DNA of 15,533 bases from an uncultured Prevotella sp. (GTDB taxonomy: Bacteria; Bacteroidota; Bacteroidia; Bacteroidales; Bacteroidaceae), in contig CAKPTK010000050.1 of NCBI GenBank assembly GCA_934190685.1, positions 1-15,533 on the forward strand. Direction: 5' to 3'. The notes under the pieces were generated by a model. That model had not been told where the DNA came from. It saw only the letters and a list, made by a program, of their open reading frames with translations, and did no database searches. This document shows, piece by piece, positions 6,857 through 14,965 of the stretch; position 1 is the first letter of the stretch, and every line of letters begins with the position of its first letter. Position numbers and translations under genes: made by a program.

Positions 6857-6899
6857 TAAAAGTTGTGCAGACAAGCCCCTTTGACCTGTACAACTTTTA
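6857..6899 (+). promoter_or_regulatory. Long inverted repeat between proC and proB
   Basis: Positions 6857-6870 pair with 6886-6899 over 14 bp with a single G-U pair (AAAAGTTGTGCAG against CTGTACAACTTTT at the core), around a 15-nt loop. The downstream arm ends in UUUUAUGCUUUU, which resembles a weak terminator tail but is interrupted. Because proB and proA follow in the same direction and no promoter pattern is seen after it, partial termination, an mRNA-processing or stability element, or a protein-binding site are all possible. Confidence 0.65.
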
Positions 6900-6925
6900 T
6901 GCTTTTCAAACTAAACAAAACCAAG

Positions 6926-7999
6926 ATGGCAAAAAGAATAGTTGTGAAGGTGGGCAGCAATGTGCTCACTCGCAAGGACGGAAAACTCGATGTGACCCGC
7001 ATGTCGGCCATTGTCGACCAGATTGCCTGGCTCAAGGCGCATGACTTTGAGGTGATTCTCGTCTCGTCAGGTGCCATGGCATGTGGCCGGGGTGAACTGA
7101 AAGTGGACCATAAACTCGACAGCGTGGAACAGCGTCAACTGTTCTCTGCCCTCGGACAGGCAAAGTTAATCAACCTCTACTATGACCTTTTCCGTGAATA
7201 TGGCTTACATGTAGGACAAGTGCTGACCATGAAAGAGAGTTTTTCCACTCGGGGTGAATACCTCAACCAACGGGCTTGCATGAGTGTGATGATCGACAAC
7301 GGCGTGATTCCAATTGTCAACGAAAACGACACTGTAAGTGTCACAGAACTCATGTTTACCGACAACGATGAGCTCTCCGGGCTGATTGCCTCGATGATGG
7401 ATGCCGAGACTCTTATCATCCTAAGCAATGTCGACGGCATCTACAACGGTGCGCCCTCCGACCCCCGCTCACGGGTCATCCCTTCAGTCTACCATGACCG
7501 CGACATCTCCGAATATATCCTCGATGAAAAGAGTGGATTCGGAAGAGGCGGCATGATCACCAAGTGCAACATCGCCCGCAAAGTGGCTGACGAAGGCATT
7601 CAAGTGATTATTGCCAATGGTAAGACTCCCGACATCCTCATCAACTTGATAGAACATCCGATGGAGACTATGCACACCGAGTTCGTACCCAACCCTGCCG
7701 GTGTATCGGGTGTAAAGAAGTGGATTGCCCACAGCGAGAGTTTCGCCAAGGGATGCGCCGTCATCAACAACCAGGCCGTGGAAGCCCTGCGGGGTGACAA
7801 AGCCGTGAGTCTGCTGCCTGTGGGTGTGGTCAAGATCGACGGCAACTTCGATGAGGGTGACATCATCAACATTTCCGACTCCGACGGAAAAATCATCGGC
7901 ATCGGAAAGAGCAACTATTCCGCCCAAGCCGCCCAAGCCGCCATCGGCCAGCATGACGTGAAGCCACTTATACACTACGACTACCTTTATATAGAATAA
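6926..7999 (+). CDS. proB: Glutamate 5-kinase with PUA domain
   Basis: ProB phosphorylates glutamate to gamma-glutamyl phosphate, the first and usually proline-inhibited step of proline synthesis. The amino-acid-kinase domain (1 to about 255) shows VVKVGSNVL (6-14), [14 protein letters not shown] (45-58), NENDTV (132-137), FTDNDELSG (144-152) and GRGGM (206-210). A C-terminal PUA domain (about 275-350) is present, as in the full-length E. coli type. The ATG at 6926 gives 357 residues and places the kinase motif at the family position. Upstream in-frame candidates at 6863 (TTG) and 6899 (ATG) lie in the inverted repeat and add non-family residues. proA begins 4 nt after its stop. Confidence 0.95.
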   Translation: MAKRIVVKVGSNVLTRKDGKLDVTRMSAIVDQIAWLKAHDFEVILVSSGAMACGRGELKVDHKLDSVEQRQLFSALGQAKLINLYYDLFREYGLHVGQVLTMKESFSTRGEYLNQRACMSVMIDNGVIPIVNENDTVSVTELMFTDNDELSGLIASMMDAETLIILSNVDGIYNGAPSDPRSRVIPSVYHDRDISEYILDEKSGFGRGGMITKCNIARKVADEGIQVIIANGKTPDILINLIEHPMETMHTEFVPNPAGVSGVKKWIAHSESFAKGCAVINNQAVEALRGDKAVSLLPVGVVKIDGNFDEGDIINISDSDGKIIGIGKSNYSAQAAQAAIGQHDVKPLIHYDYLYIE

Positions 8000-8003
8000 G
8001 CGT

Positions 8004-9248
8004 ATGATGGAAGATACATTCAAACGAGTGAAAATTGCCAGCAAACAGTTGGCACTCATCACAGACCAACAGCGCAACAATATCCTGCGCTCCGTCGCCG
8101 ACGCCATTATCGAAAACGAAGAGATGTTGTTGCAAGCCAACAAACTCGACTTGGCACGCATGGACCCTGCCCACCCCTTCTACGACCGGTTACTCCTCAC
8201 CCCAGAGCGATTGGAAGGCATCGCCAACGACATGCGCCATGTGGCACAACTTCCCTCCCCGCTGGGCATCGTCACCAAGCACAAGGTGCTCGACAACGGT
8301 TTGGACTTGAAGAGAGTAAGTGTGCCTTTCGGAGTCATCGGCATGATATACGAAGCCCGGCCCAATGTGAGTTTCGACGTGTTCTCCCTGTGTTTCAAGA
8401 GCGGCAATGCCTGTGTGTTGAAAGGCGGAAAAGACGCTGACGATTCCAACAAGGCAATTGTCGGCCTCATCCATTGCGTACTCCGACAATATCAAGTGTC
8501 TCCCGACGTAGTAACGCTGTTGCCTGCCACCCACGAAGCCACCGCCGAGATGTTGAATGCCATCGGCTACATCGACCTGTGCATTCCCCGTGGCGGCAAG
8601 AAGCTCATTGAATTTGTGCGGGACAACGCCCGCATTCCGGTCATTGAGACCGGAGCCGGTGTGGTGAACGCCTATTTCGACAAAGAGGGCGACACGGAGA
8701 TGGGCGCACGCATCATCAACAATGCGAAGACCCGAAGGGTGAGTGTCTGCAACGCACTCGACTGCCTCATCATCCACAGCGCCCGGCTCAACGACCTGCC
8801 GGCATTATGCCATCCTCTCAGTCAAAGCCATGTGCGCATCTATGCGGACGCTCGAGCCAAGCAAGCCCTTGAAGGGAAATATCCTGCGGATTTGCTCTTT
8901 GAGGCTGATGACCAATCTTTCGGAACGGAATTCATCGACTACGCCATGGCCGTCAAAACGGTAGACAGCCTGGACGAAGCCATTGCCCATGTGGCACAAT
9001 ACGGCAGCGGACACAGCGAGTGCATCATCACGCAGAATGAACAGACCGCCCACCAATTCGAGTCGCAAGTGGATGCCGCTTGTGTCTATTGGAATGCACC
9101 GACAAGCTTCACCGACGGGGCGCAGTTCGGCTTGGGAGCGGAAATAGGCATCAGCACCCAGAAGCTCGGTCCTCGCGGCCCGATGGCACTCGAAGAGATC
9201 ACCACCTACAAATGGATTATTGAAGGACAAGGACAAATCAGAGCATAA
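8004..9248 (+). CDS. proA: Gamma-glutamyl phosphate reductase
   Basis: ProA reduces gamma-glutamyl phosphate to glutamate semialdehyde with NADPH. It is thought to work in contact with ProB, because the intermediate is unstable. The 414-residue aldehyde-dehydrogenase-fold protein has the conserved [18 protein letters not shown] (108-125), and the catalytic cysteine is Cys249 in [15 protein letters not shown] (239-253). Length matches the family. Two adjacent ATGs (8004 and 8007) make the exact start uncertain by one codon. The 4-nt gap after proB indicates translational coupling, and argF' follows 18 nt after the stop. Confidence 0.96.
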   Translation: MMEDTFKRVKIASKQLALITDQQRNNILRSVADAIIENEEMLLQANKLDLARMDPAHPFYDRLLLTPERLEGIANDMRHVAQLPSPLGIVTKHKVLDNGLDLKRVSVPFGVIGMIYEARPNVSFDVFSLCFKSGNACVLKGGKDADDSNKAIVGLIHCVLRQYQVSPDVVTLLPATHEATAEMLNAIGYIDLCIPRGGKKLIEFVRDNARIPVIETGAGVVNAYFDKEGDTEMGARIINNAKTRRVSVCNALDCLIIHSARLNDLPALCHPLSQSHVRIYADARAKQALEGKYPADLLFEADDQSFGTEFIDYAMAVKTVDSLDEAIAHVAQYGSGHSECIITQNEQTAHQFESQVDAACVYWNAPTSFTDGAQFGLGAEIGISTQKLGPRGPMALEEITTYKWIIEGQGQIRA

Positions 9249-9251
9249 AAT

Positions 9252-9258
9252 AAAGGAG
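9252..9258 (+). promoter_or_regulatory. Consensus-like ribosome binding site of argF'
   Basis: AAAGGAG ends 8 nt before the argF' ATG at 9267. This is a full Shine-Dalgarno-type site, unlike the A-rich leaders in front of most other genes here. It supports the start and hints at strong translation of argF'. Confidence 0.7.
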
Positions 9259-9266
9259 AAAAAGAT

Positions 9267-10229
9267 ATGAAGACATTTTTTAATGTGGAAGACCTTGGCG
9301 ACCTGAACAAAGCACTCGTCGAGGCTCAGGAAGTAAAGAAAGACCGGTTCGCCTTTCAGGCTTTGGGCAAGAACAAGACGTTGCTGATGATTTTCTTCAA
9401 CAATAGTCTGCGCACCCGACTCAGCACACAAAAGGCCGCCATGAACCTCGGCATGAACGTCATCGTGCTCGACGTGAATGCGGGAGCGTGGAAACTGGAA
9501 ACGGAGCGTGGCGTCATCATGGACGGCGACAAGAGCGAGCACTTGCTCGAAGCCATCCCCGTCATGGCCTGCTATTGCGACATCATCGCCGTGCGTTCCT
9601 TCGCCGGACTGAAAGACCGGGAATATGACTATGCGGAGACCATTGTCAACCAGTTTGTGAAATACAGTGGCCGCCCTGTTGTCGCCATGGAGACCGCCAC
9701 CGTGCATCCTCTGCAAGCTTTCGCCGACCTCATCACCATCAGCGAGCACAAGCAGACTGCCCGTCCCAAGGTGGTGCTCACCTGGGCACCCCACTGCCGT
9801 GCCCTGCCCCAGGCCGTGCCCAACTCATTCGCACAATGGATGAACGCCGCCGATGTGGACTTTGTGGTGACACAGCCGGAGGGTTACGAGCTTGACCCGA
9901 AATTCGTGGGCAACGCCCGGGTGGAATACGACCAGAAGAAAGCTCTCGAGGGGGCCGACTTTGTCTATGCCAAGAACTGGAGTTGTCCGGGAGTGAAGAA
10001 TCCTGCCGACTATGGCAAAATCTTGAGCAAAGACATGAGCTGGACCATTGACTCGGAACACATGAGCTGGACCAACAACGGTTATTTCATGCATTGTCTG
10101 CCCGTACGCCGTGGACTCATCGTCACAGACGACGTCATCGAGAGCGACCATTCACTCGTCATTCCCGAGGCAGCCAACCGCGAGATTTCAGCCGAAGTGG
10201 TGCTGAAGCGTGTGCTCGAAAGCCTTTAA
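9267..10229 (+). CDS. argF': N-succinylornithine carbamoyltransferase ArgF'
   Basis: This 320-residue enzyme belongs to the ArgF' branch of carbamoyltransferases, which carbamoylate an N-acylated ornithine rather than free ornithine. The carbamoyl-phosphate motif is SLRTR (47-51), a second phosphate-site motif is HPLQ (147-150), and the C-terminal family motif is HCLPVRR (276-282). From memory, Glu92 in the Xanthomonas enzyme selects N-acetylornithine and Pro90 in the Bacteroides fragilis enzyme selects N-succinylornithine; substituting small residues at that site gave succinyl specificity. The equivalent residue here is Ser90 in DGDKSEHLLEA, so succinylornithine is the likely substrate. It is the last gene of the operon, followed by a strong terminator. 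Family is certain; the acyl group is inferred. Confidence 0.93.
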   Translation: MKTFFNVEDLGDLNKALVEAQEVKKDRFAFQALGKNKTLLMIFFNNSLRTRLSTQKAAMNLGMNVIVLDVNAGAWKLETERGVIMDGDKSEHLLEAIPVMACYCDIIAVRSFAGLKDREYDYAETIVNQFVKYSGRPVVAMETATVHPLQAFADLITISEHKQTARPKVVLTWAPHCRALPQAVPNSFAQWMNAADVDFVVTQPEGYELDPKFVGNARVEYDQKKALEGADFVYAKNWSCPGVKNPADYGKILSKDMSWTIDSEHMSWTNNGYFMHCLPVRRGLIVTDDVIESDHSLVIPEAANREISAEVVLKRVLESL

Positions 10230-10237
10230 TCCCCCTA

Positions 10238-10277
10238 CTCCGCCCAAGACTCAGTTTGCTTTGGGCGGAGGCTTTTT
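10238..10277 (+). terminator. Rho-independent terminator of the arg/pro operon
   Basis: CTCCGCCCAA (10238-10247) pairs perfectly with TTGGGCGGAG (10261-10270), giving a 10-bp G+C-rich stem with a 13-nt loop followed by GCTTTTT. It starts 8 nt after the argF' stop and precedes a new promoter, so it marks the end of the operon. Confidence 0.93.
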
Positions 10278-10287
10278 CCCGCATCCG

Positions 10288-10319
10288 TTTGTTTTGTTCC
10301 AATTAAATTCTTACCTTTG
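10288..10319 (+). promoter_or_regulatory. Bacteroides-type promoter for the secreted hydrolase
   Basis: TTTG (10288-10291), a 20-nt spacer and TACCTTTG (10312-10319) match the consensus exactly. The predicted start of transcription is near 10326, about 20 nt before the ATG at 10346. The gene is therefore regulated separately from the arginine operon. Confidence 0.85.
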
Positions 10320-10345
10320 TCTTCACATCAAACAAAACAAGCATC

Positions 10346-11689
10346 ATGCATATCTTTTTCAAGACAAACTTGTTGTCTCTCTTTTTGGCAATGACGTCCA
10401 TCGCCAACGCACAAGACAAAAACATTGAAACTTTCTTTGCCGACCATTTGGCCGGTAAAGCCAACAATTATACATCAAGCAAGACCATCAAGGTGTCCCA
10501 GATCAAGCAATGGCAAGACCGTGTGTGGGCGGTTTGGAAACAAGCCAACCAAGCGCGGCAGGAGGAGAAACTGATTTCTGCCCGCAGACTTGACGCTTGG
10601 TCAAAGGGCAAATGGACACTCCCCGACTCGCTGGAGCCGCATGCCATGATGCAATATTGCTATTGGCGCAAAGCCGACAGCACCCAAACAGGACGACTTC
10701 CACTCTATCTCTATCTCCATGGCTCCGGCCCCAGCGAACAAGAGTGGTATACAGGGGTGAAGCTCTCTACGATATTCAAGGATGCTCCTTGTATCTATTT
10801 TATTCCGAAAATTCCCAACGAGGGCAACTACTATCGTTGGTGGCAGAAAGCCAAGCAATATGCTTGGGAAAAACTGATACGGCTCGCCTTGGCTGGCGAT
10901 GATGTGGACGCCAATCGTCTCTATGTCTTCGGCATCTCAGAAGGAGGCTATGGCAGTCAGCGCCTGGCCTCGTTCTACGCCGACTATCTGGCGGCAGCAG
11001 GACCGATGGCTGGCGGCGAGCCTCTGCGCAACGCTCCTGTGGAAAACTGTGCCAACATCGGCTTCTCGTTTCTCACAGGCGCTTTGGACAACGGCTTCTA
11101 CCGCAACTATTTCACCCGAGCCACCCAACAAGCTTTCGACAGTTTGCAGGCCTTGCATCCCAACCTCTTCGACCACCGCATCGAACTGGTGCCCGACCGT
11201 GGTCATGCCATCGACTACCGCCCCACCACCCCTTGGTTGAGCCAACATGTCCGCAATCCTTATCCCAAGCAAGTGTATTGGGAAGATTTCGAGATGGACG
11301 GCCGTTACCGTGATGGTTTTTACAATCTCTATATCAACGAGCGCAGCAACAAGTCGGCCGACACCCGCACCTATTATGAAATGTCCATTCAAGGCAACAC
11401 CATAGACATGAAGGTGAGCGAGGTGACCTACACCATTCTGCAGCGCGATCCCAACTGGGGCATAGAGATGAGTTTCAAGCGAAGCTACAAGCCCGCCACA
11501 TCCGGAAAGTTCACCATCTATCTCAACGACCAGTTGGTGGATCTCAACAAGTCGGTGACCCTCCTCGTCAATGGCAAGCAGATGTTCCACGGCAAGGTGA
11601 AAACCGACGTGAAGAACCTGGTCAACAGTTGTGCCGTCTTCTTCGACCCCTACCGTCTTTACCCCGCAGCCATCGAAGTAACTTTATAA
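10346..11689 (+). CDS. Secreted alpha/beta hydrolase (putative esterase or peptidase)
   Basis: The 447-residue product starts with a Sec signal peptide (about 1-22: Lys6, hydrophobic core, cleavage expected after ANA before Gln23); there is no lipobox cysteine. The hydrolase core (about 110-300) has the oxyanion-loop HGSG (125-128) and the nucleophile elbow GISEGGYG (196-203), with Ser198 as probable nucleophile. His287 in DRGHAIDY and an acidic residue such as Asp248 may complete the triad. The remaining 140 residues (about 305-447) look beta-rich and match no family I recognise. It resembles secreted esterases of the polyhydroxybutyrate-depolymerase or prolyl-oligopeptidase type, but substrate is unknown. 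It has its own promoter and converges on the VWA gene with a 48-nt gap. Confidence 0.85.
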   Translation: MHIFFKTNLLSLFLAMTSIANAQDKNIETFFADHLAGKANNYTSSKTIKVSQIKQWQDRVWAVWKQANQARQEEKLISARRLDAWSKGKWTLPDSLEPHAMMQYCYWRKADSTQTGRLPLYLYLHGSGPSEQEWYTGVKLSTIFKDAPCIYFIPKIPNEGNYYRWWQKAKQYAWEKLIRLALAGDDVDANRLYVFGISEGGYGSQRLASFYADYLAAAGPMAGGEPLRNAPVENCANIGFSFLTGALDNGFYRNYFTRATQQAFDSLQALHPNLFDHRIELVPDRGHAIDYRPTTPWLSQHVRNPYPKQVYWEDFEMDGRYRDGFYNLYINERSNKSADTRTYYEMSIQGNTIDMKVSEVTYTILQRDPNWGIEMSFKRSYKPATSGKFTIYLNDQLVDLNKSVTLLVNGKQMFHGKVKTDVKNLVNSCAVFFDPYRLYPAAIEVTL

Positions 11690-11737
11690 AAGCACTGTAA
11701 CCTCACGACACCGCACATGGGAAAAGGACGTGAACTG

Positions 11738-13321
11738 TCAATATCTGCGCAAGGGGCGATAGGTTATCGGAAAGATTTTGTCAAAGAAGGGCGTCCACTC
11801 CGTATCCTTCGTTCCTTCCGGCACAATACGCATTCCAAAGAATCGCGTGCCGGTCTGACGATATTTCTTCATACGGAAGAGATAGCTGCGGTCGGGAATG
11901 GGAATGAGAAAATCGGACACCCACAACACATCCGCATTCAGATAGTTTCCCTGCTCATTGTCGAGCAAGTCGTACATCAGCTCCATCATGTTTCGGGCAC
12001 TGGTGCCTCCACCGATAAACGGGAGATAGCCACGCTCAAACTCATATTCGTTTTTCTTCAGTCCCATAGATTCATACAACTGGTTCTTGCGTCGTTGTAC
12101 CAAATCTATCGGCCTCACATCCACCGAAAAGTCTATCAGGAAGCAGTCTCGGTGTAACCGTTCCGCCATCTCCTCCAGCATGGCGAGCATCGTCTTGATC
12201 ATCCGCTGCGGAATGCCATACATGCTGGCAGAGGTGTCCACACAGACAATCATCGGCCCTTGACGGCGTGCCGACACTTCGCTCAACCGTCGGGAAGGCT
12301 TGGACAGGTTGGACTTATACCGGAAGATTTGCAATCGCTGTCTGACGAATTTGTAGAGGAATGCGTCCTCCAAGTCGTCGTCCATAAACAGGGCAGCCTC
12401 GGAAGGCAGCATGGCATGAATGTCGTTTCCGATGGTGATGCCTTCGATGTCCGACCCTGCGGCATGCTCTATCTTTTGGCGGGTTCCAGACGAAATGGCG
12501 AGACGGTCATGGCCGTCCAGTGCCGCCACACGCCCCATCAACTTGACCACCGCTTCTATCTGTGGATAGTGTTCCTGGATTTTCACCAAGCGCAGTTTTT
12601 GTTCAAACTCCGTTTCCGCCCAACGTCCGTCCATCATCTGCCATGCCTGCAAGGCTTGCGCATTGGTGGCGCCACTCTGCTCCACATCGTTCTTCACGTT
12701 GTCGAGCAACTTGGAGAGTTTTTGGTGCATGCTGTTCCCCGTCTTCTCCATATGGACGAGAGCCTCCTTGCGCAGCTGCTCGTTGGCAGCCTCAGCCCAG
12801 TCTGCCACCATTTTCTCCCAGTTTTCCTGTTTCTCGGCATCGCCCTGTGCAAAGCGTCGTTCAAAATATTCCTGGTCGAAGCCGTCATCCTCATGTTTCT
12901 CGCCGATGGAAGCCAGCAACGACTGCCAGGCTTGTTCCTCCTCGCGCCGTTTCAAGCTCCAGTCCAGCGCCTCCTGCATCTGCTTGCGCTCTGTCCATTG
13001 CCGCTGCGAGAGAAACTGCTGATAATGCACACACTCCACCACGAAACGCCCCACGGTGGTGTAAAACACCTTACCGCACAGCCGGTCGCCCAACACACGG
13101 ACCTTGATGTTGTCACTACTCATCAGTTTGACGAGATAAGCCACCATAGGGTCGGGAAATTCCTGCCACGGTTTGTCTTCCGGGAAAACCTCCCCTATAC
13201 CTGCCACTTCTCCTGTGTCCACAAAGATTTCGAGCATCTTCAGATAGAAAGACAACTTCATCTCTCCATGTGTCTTCAGATGGAAGTTCCAGAAATCGTT
13301 GGCGTGCAAATAGTCAATCAT
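11738..13321 (-). CDS. viaA: VWA-domain protein, ViaA-like partner of RavA
   Basis: This 527-residue protein is mostly helical and charged in its N-terminal two thirds (about 100-250 rich in Glu, Lys, Gln). It has a C-terminal von Willebrand factor A domain (about 355-500). The metal-ion-dependent adhesion site is visible as DTSAS (362-366), with Thr440 in GGGTSAR and Asp470 in VSDF. The order, length and adjacent MoxR ATPase fit ViaA (483 residues in E. coli), which stimulates RavA and is linked in E. coli to respiratory complexes and aminoglycoside sensitivity. Its ATG overlaps the end of ravA by 8 nt, so translation is probably coupled. The symbol follows architecture; an orthologous role is inference. 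Confidence 0.85.
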   Translation of the reverse strand: MIDYLHANDFWNFHLKTHGEMKLSFYLKMLEIFVDTGEVAGIGEVFPEDKPWQEFPDPMVAYLVKLMSSDNIKVRVLGDRLCGKVFYTTVGRFVVECVHYQQFLSQRQWTERKQMQEALDWSLKRREEEQAWQSLLASIGEKHEDDGFDQEYFERRFAQGDAEKQENWEKMVADWAEAANEQLRKEALVHMEKTGNSMHQKLSKLLDNVKNDVEQSGATNAQALQAWQMMDGRWAETEFEQKLRLVKIQEHYPQIEAVVKLMGRVAALDGHDRLAISSGTRQKIEHAAGSDIEGITIGNDIHAMLPSEAALFMDDDLEDAFLYKFVRQRLQIFRYKSNLSKPSRRLSEVSARRQGPMIVCVDTSASMYGIPQRMIKTMLAMLEEMAERLHRDCFLIDFSVDVRPIDLVQRRKNQLYESMGLKKNEYEFERGYLPFIGGGTSARNMMELMYDLLDNEQGNYLNADVLWVSDFLIPIPDRSYLFRMKKYRQTGTRFFGMRIVPEGTKDTEWTPFFDKIFPITYRPLRRY

Positions 13322-14849
13322 ACAACTTCTGTGTGTCTTGTCGGGTGAAAGCGATGGCCTTTCGGAGGGAAGCGAGATGGTCGTTCACTTCTTTTCTGTC
13401 GTCCTCGCCCAAAAACAGGTTGTCTTTCACCGCCTTCTCTATCGCCTCCGCCTGGTCTGCCAAACACTCTATTTCCGTCCCATAGTCCCGCTCGCCGACA
13501 GCGGTATCGTCGACAAAAGGCAGCGGTTGCTGGGCTTTGCCGCCCAAGGTTTCCACTTCTATGCGCACACCGTCAATATAGACATAGTGGTCATCCCGCT
13601 GAAGCGAAACAGGTCTACTGCCCAAAGGAGCGGCCATCTCGCCGTCATAACTGCGGACGATTACCACTTGCTGATTGCGTTTGTCATGATAGAGCACGCC
13701 CTGTTGTGCTCCCTCGCCATAAGCAGGGAGTTGTCGATAGTCCTGCGCATAGATATAAGTATGTTCCGCGCTGCATCCAAGCAGGTGGAAATAGAAATTG
13801 TTGTAGAGTTTTTTGTCCTTGTCACGCTCCATTTGCCGGGTAGAGAGTCGTTGGGAAGCACGGGACGTCCGCTTTTTCTTGATGTCCTCCTTCAAAGCCA
13901 CCTTCATCCTGTCCAGCTTTCCGGCAATCTCCGAAAAGATGATGCCGATGATGATGTGGCGCAGGTCATCACGTTCCTCAGGCTCCTGCCACAAGCAATG
14001 GTAGACGATCAGCAGGTCGGTCACCGCCACTTCCCGACGGTCCTGCATGAATGCCGATGTCCGCAGCAAGCGGACAATCATCTTCCACCGCCGGTCGCTC
14101 ACATAGACATCATGGCGCTCCTCGGTGCCTGCCACAGCCACCGCCCTGAGGGCTCTCCTTATTTTATGGACAGCCTCGAGCACCTCCTGCGAAATCCCCA
14201 CCTGTTCTATCTCTTCCGACCATGCGGTATACTCCTCATCGGAAATCTGCAAAGCAGGGTCAACCATTCTCTGTTCATTGTCCGTGGAGAGCAGCATTTG
14301 ATCGAACAAGGATTCTTTTTGAATGTTTCCGCATTCCACCCTCACCACAAAGCGGTCCCACAAAGCTTCCAACCCTTCCCCTTGTGCGGGAAGCTCATTG
14401 CTGGCGGCGACCAACAGTTTCAAGGGCAGATGGAGTTCTTGGTTGCCATTGCGGAACAGCTTCTCATTGATGACCGTCAGCAGGGTGTTTTGAATGGCGG
14501 GACCCGCCTTCCATATCTCATCGAGAAACACCACATCGGCTGTGGGCAAAAAGCCGTCAACAGCTCGCACATAAGCATCGGAACTTTTGAGTTGGCTGAT
14601 ACTCACAGGGCCGAATATCTCATCGGGAGTGGAGAAACGCGACATCAAATACTCGAAGGAGCGAGCCTCCCGAAAGGCTTCTTTCAATCGGCGCGCCACC
14701 ATCGATTTGGCCACTCCCGGAGGCCCCAACAGGATAATGCTTTCACCTGCCAATGCCGCCAGAAGCGACAGGGACAATTCGCGATCTTTCTCATAGATGC
14801 CTTGGCGCATTTGCGCCAACAGACTATTTATTCTTTCTTTCATCTTCAT
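13314..14849 (-). CDS. ravA: MoxR-family AAA+ ATPase, RavA-like
   Basis: The 511-residue protein has a complete AAA+ module: Walker A GPPGVAKS (42-49), Walker B VVFLDE (106-111), sensor-1 region VAASNELP (147-154), and an arginine-finger candidate Arg166 in LWDRF. The C-terminal part (about 340-440) should correspond to the triple-helical and LARA-type region of E. coli RavA (498 residues). In E. coli RavA forms hexamers, binds the lysine decarboxylase LdcI and acts with ViaA as a chaperone-like pair. The ATG at 14849 lies 17 nt after a promoter -7 box; a second ATG at 14843 would give a slightly longer leader. Family is certain; partners in this organism are unknown. Confidence 0.9.
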   Translation of the reverse strand: MKMKERINSLLAQMRQGIYEKDRELSLSLLAALAGESIILLGPPGVAKSMVARRLKEAFREARSFEYLMSRFSTPDEIFGPVSISQLKSSDAYVRAVDGFLPTADVVFLDEIWKAGPAIQNTLLTVINEKLFRNGNQELHLPLKLLVAASNELPAQGEGLEALWDRFVVRVECGNIQKESLFDQMLLSTDNEQRMVDPALQISDEEYTAWSEEIEQVGISQEVLEAVHKIRRALRAVAVAGTEERHDVYVSDRRWKMIVRLLRTSAFMQDRREVAVTDLLIVYHCLWQEPEERDDLRHIIIGIIFSEIAGKLDRMKVALKEDIKKKRTSRASQRLSTRQMERDKDKKLYNNFYFHLLGCSAEHTYIYAQDYRQLPAYGEGAQQGVLYHDKRNQQVVIVRSYDGEMAAPLGSRPVSLQRDDHYVYIDGVRIEVETLGGKAQQPLPFVDDTAVGERDYGTEIECLADQAEAIEKAVKDNLFLGEDDRKEVNDHLASLRKAIAFTRQDTQKLYD

Positions 14850-14866
14850 TTCTTAAAGTCGTCTGA

Positions 14867-14898
14867 CAAAGGTAAGGAGATTCGCAAGATTATGCAAT
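14867..14898 (-). promoter_or_regulatory. Bacteroides-type promoter for ravA-viaA
   Basis: On the minus strand, ATTG (14898-14895) is followed after 20 nt by TACCTTTG (14874-14867). The -7 box is perfect and the -33 box keeps TTG. Transcription should start near 14861, giving a very short leader of about 11 nt to the ATG at 14849 or 17 nt to the ATG at 14843. Confidence 0.75.
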
Positions 14899-14965
14899 GG
14901 CGAAGGATAGAAACATCGTCTACTGTTTTTATATCTTCCCGAAGTATGCAGGAATAAACATTCTT

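Noticed and set aside
6857..6899. Calling the proC-proB hairpin a true terminator
   Set aside because: The U-tract is interrupted and proB-proA follow with no promoter pattern, so full termination would leave them unexpressed.
6863..6925. Longer ProB starting at 6863 or 6899
   Set aside because: The added residues have no family counterpart and lie in the inverted repeat; the ATG at 6926 aligns the kinase motif normally. The 6899 ATG is kept only as a possibility.
9267..10229. Canonical ornithine carbamoyltransferase (ArgF)
   Set aside because: The FFNNSLRTRLST and DGDKSEHLLEA regions match the ArgF' branch acting on N-acylated ornithine, not free-ornithine enzymes.
11699..11737. Inverted repeat TCACG/CGTGA (11703-11707 and 11729-11733) as a shared terminator between the hydrolase and viaA
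   Set aside because: Only 5 bp of stem around a 21-nt loop and no U-tract on either strand, so I could not support a terminator there.
12260..13348. A 362-residue open frame on the plus strand opposite viaA
   Set aside because: It is antisense to a well-supported VWA gene, lacks any recognisable motif, has an unusual composition rich in His, Leu and Gln, and has no promoter or ribosome site.
13338..14957. A 539-residue open frame on the plus strand opposite ravA
   Set aside because: The opposite strand encodes a complete AAA+ ATPase with all motifs. The long frame is a by-product of G+C-rich codon use; it has no motifs or start signals.
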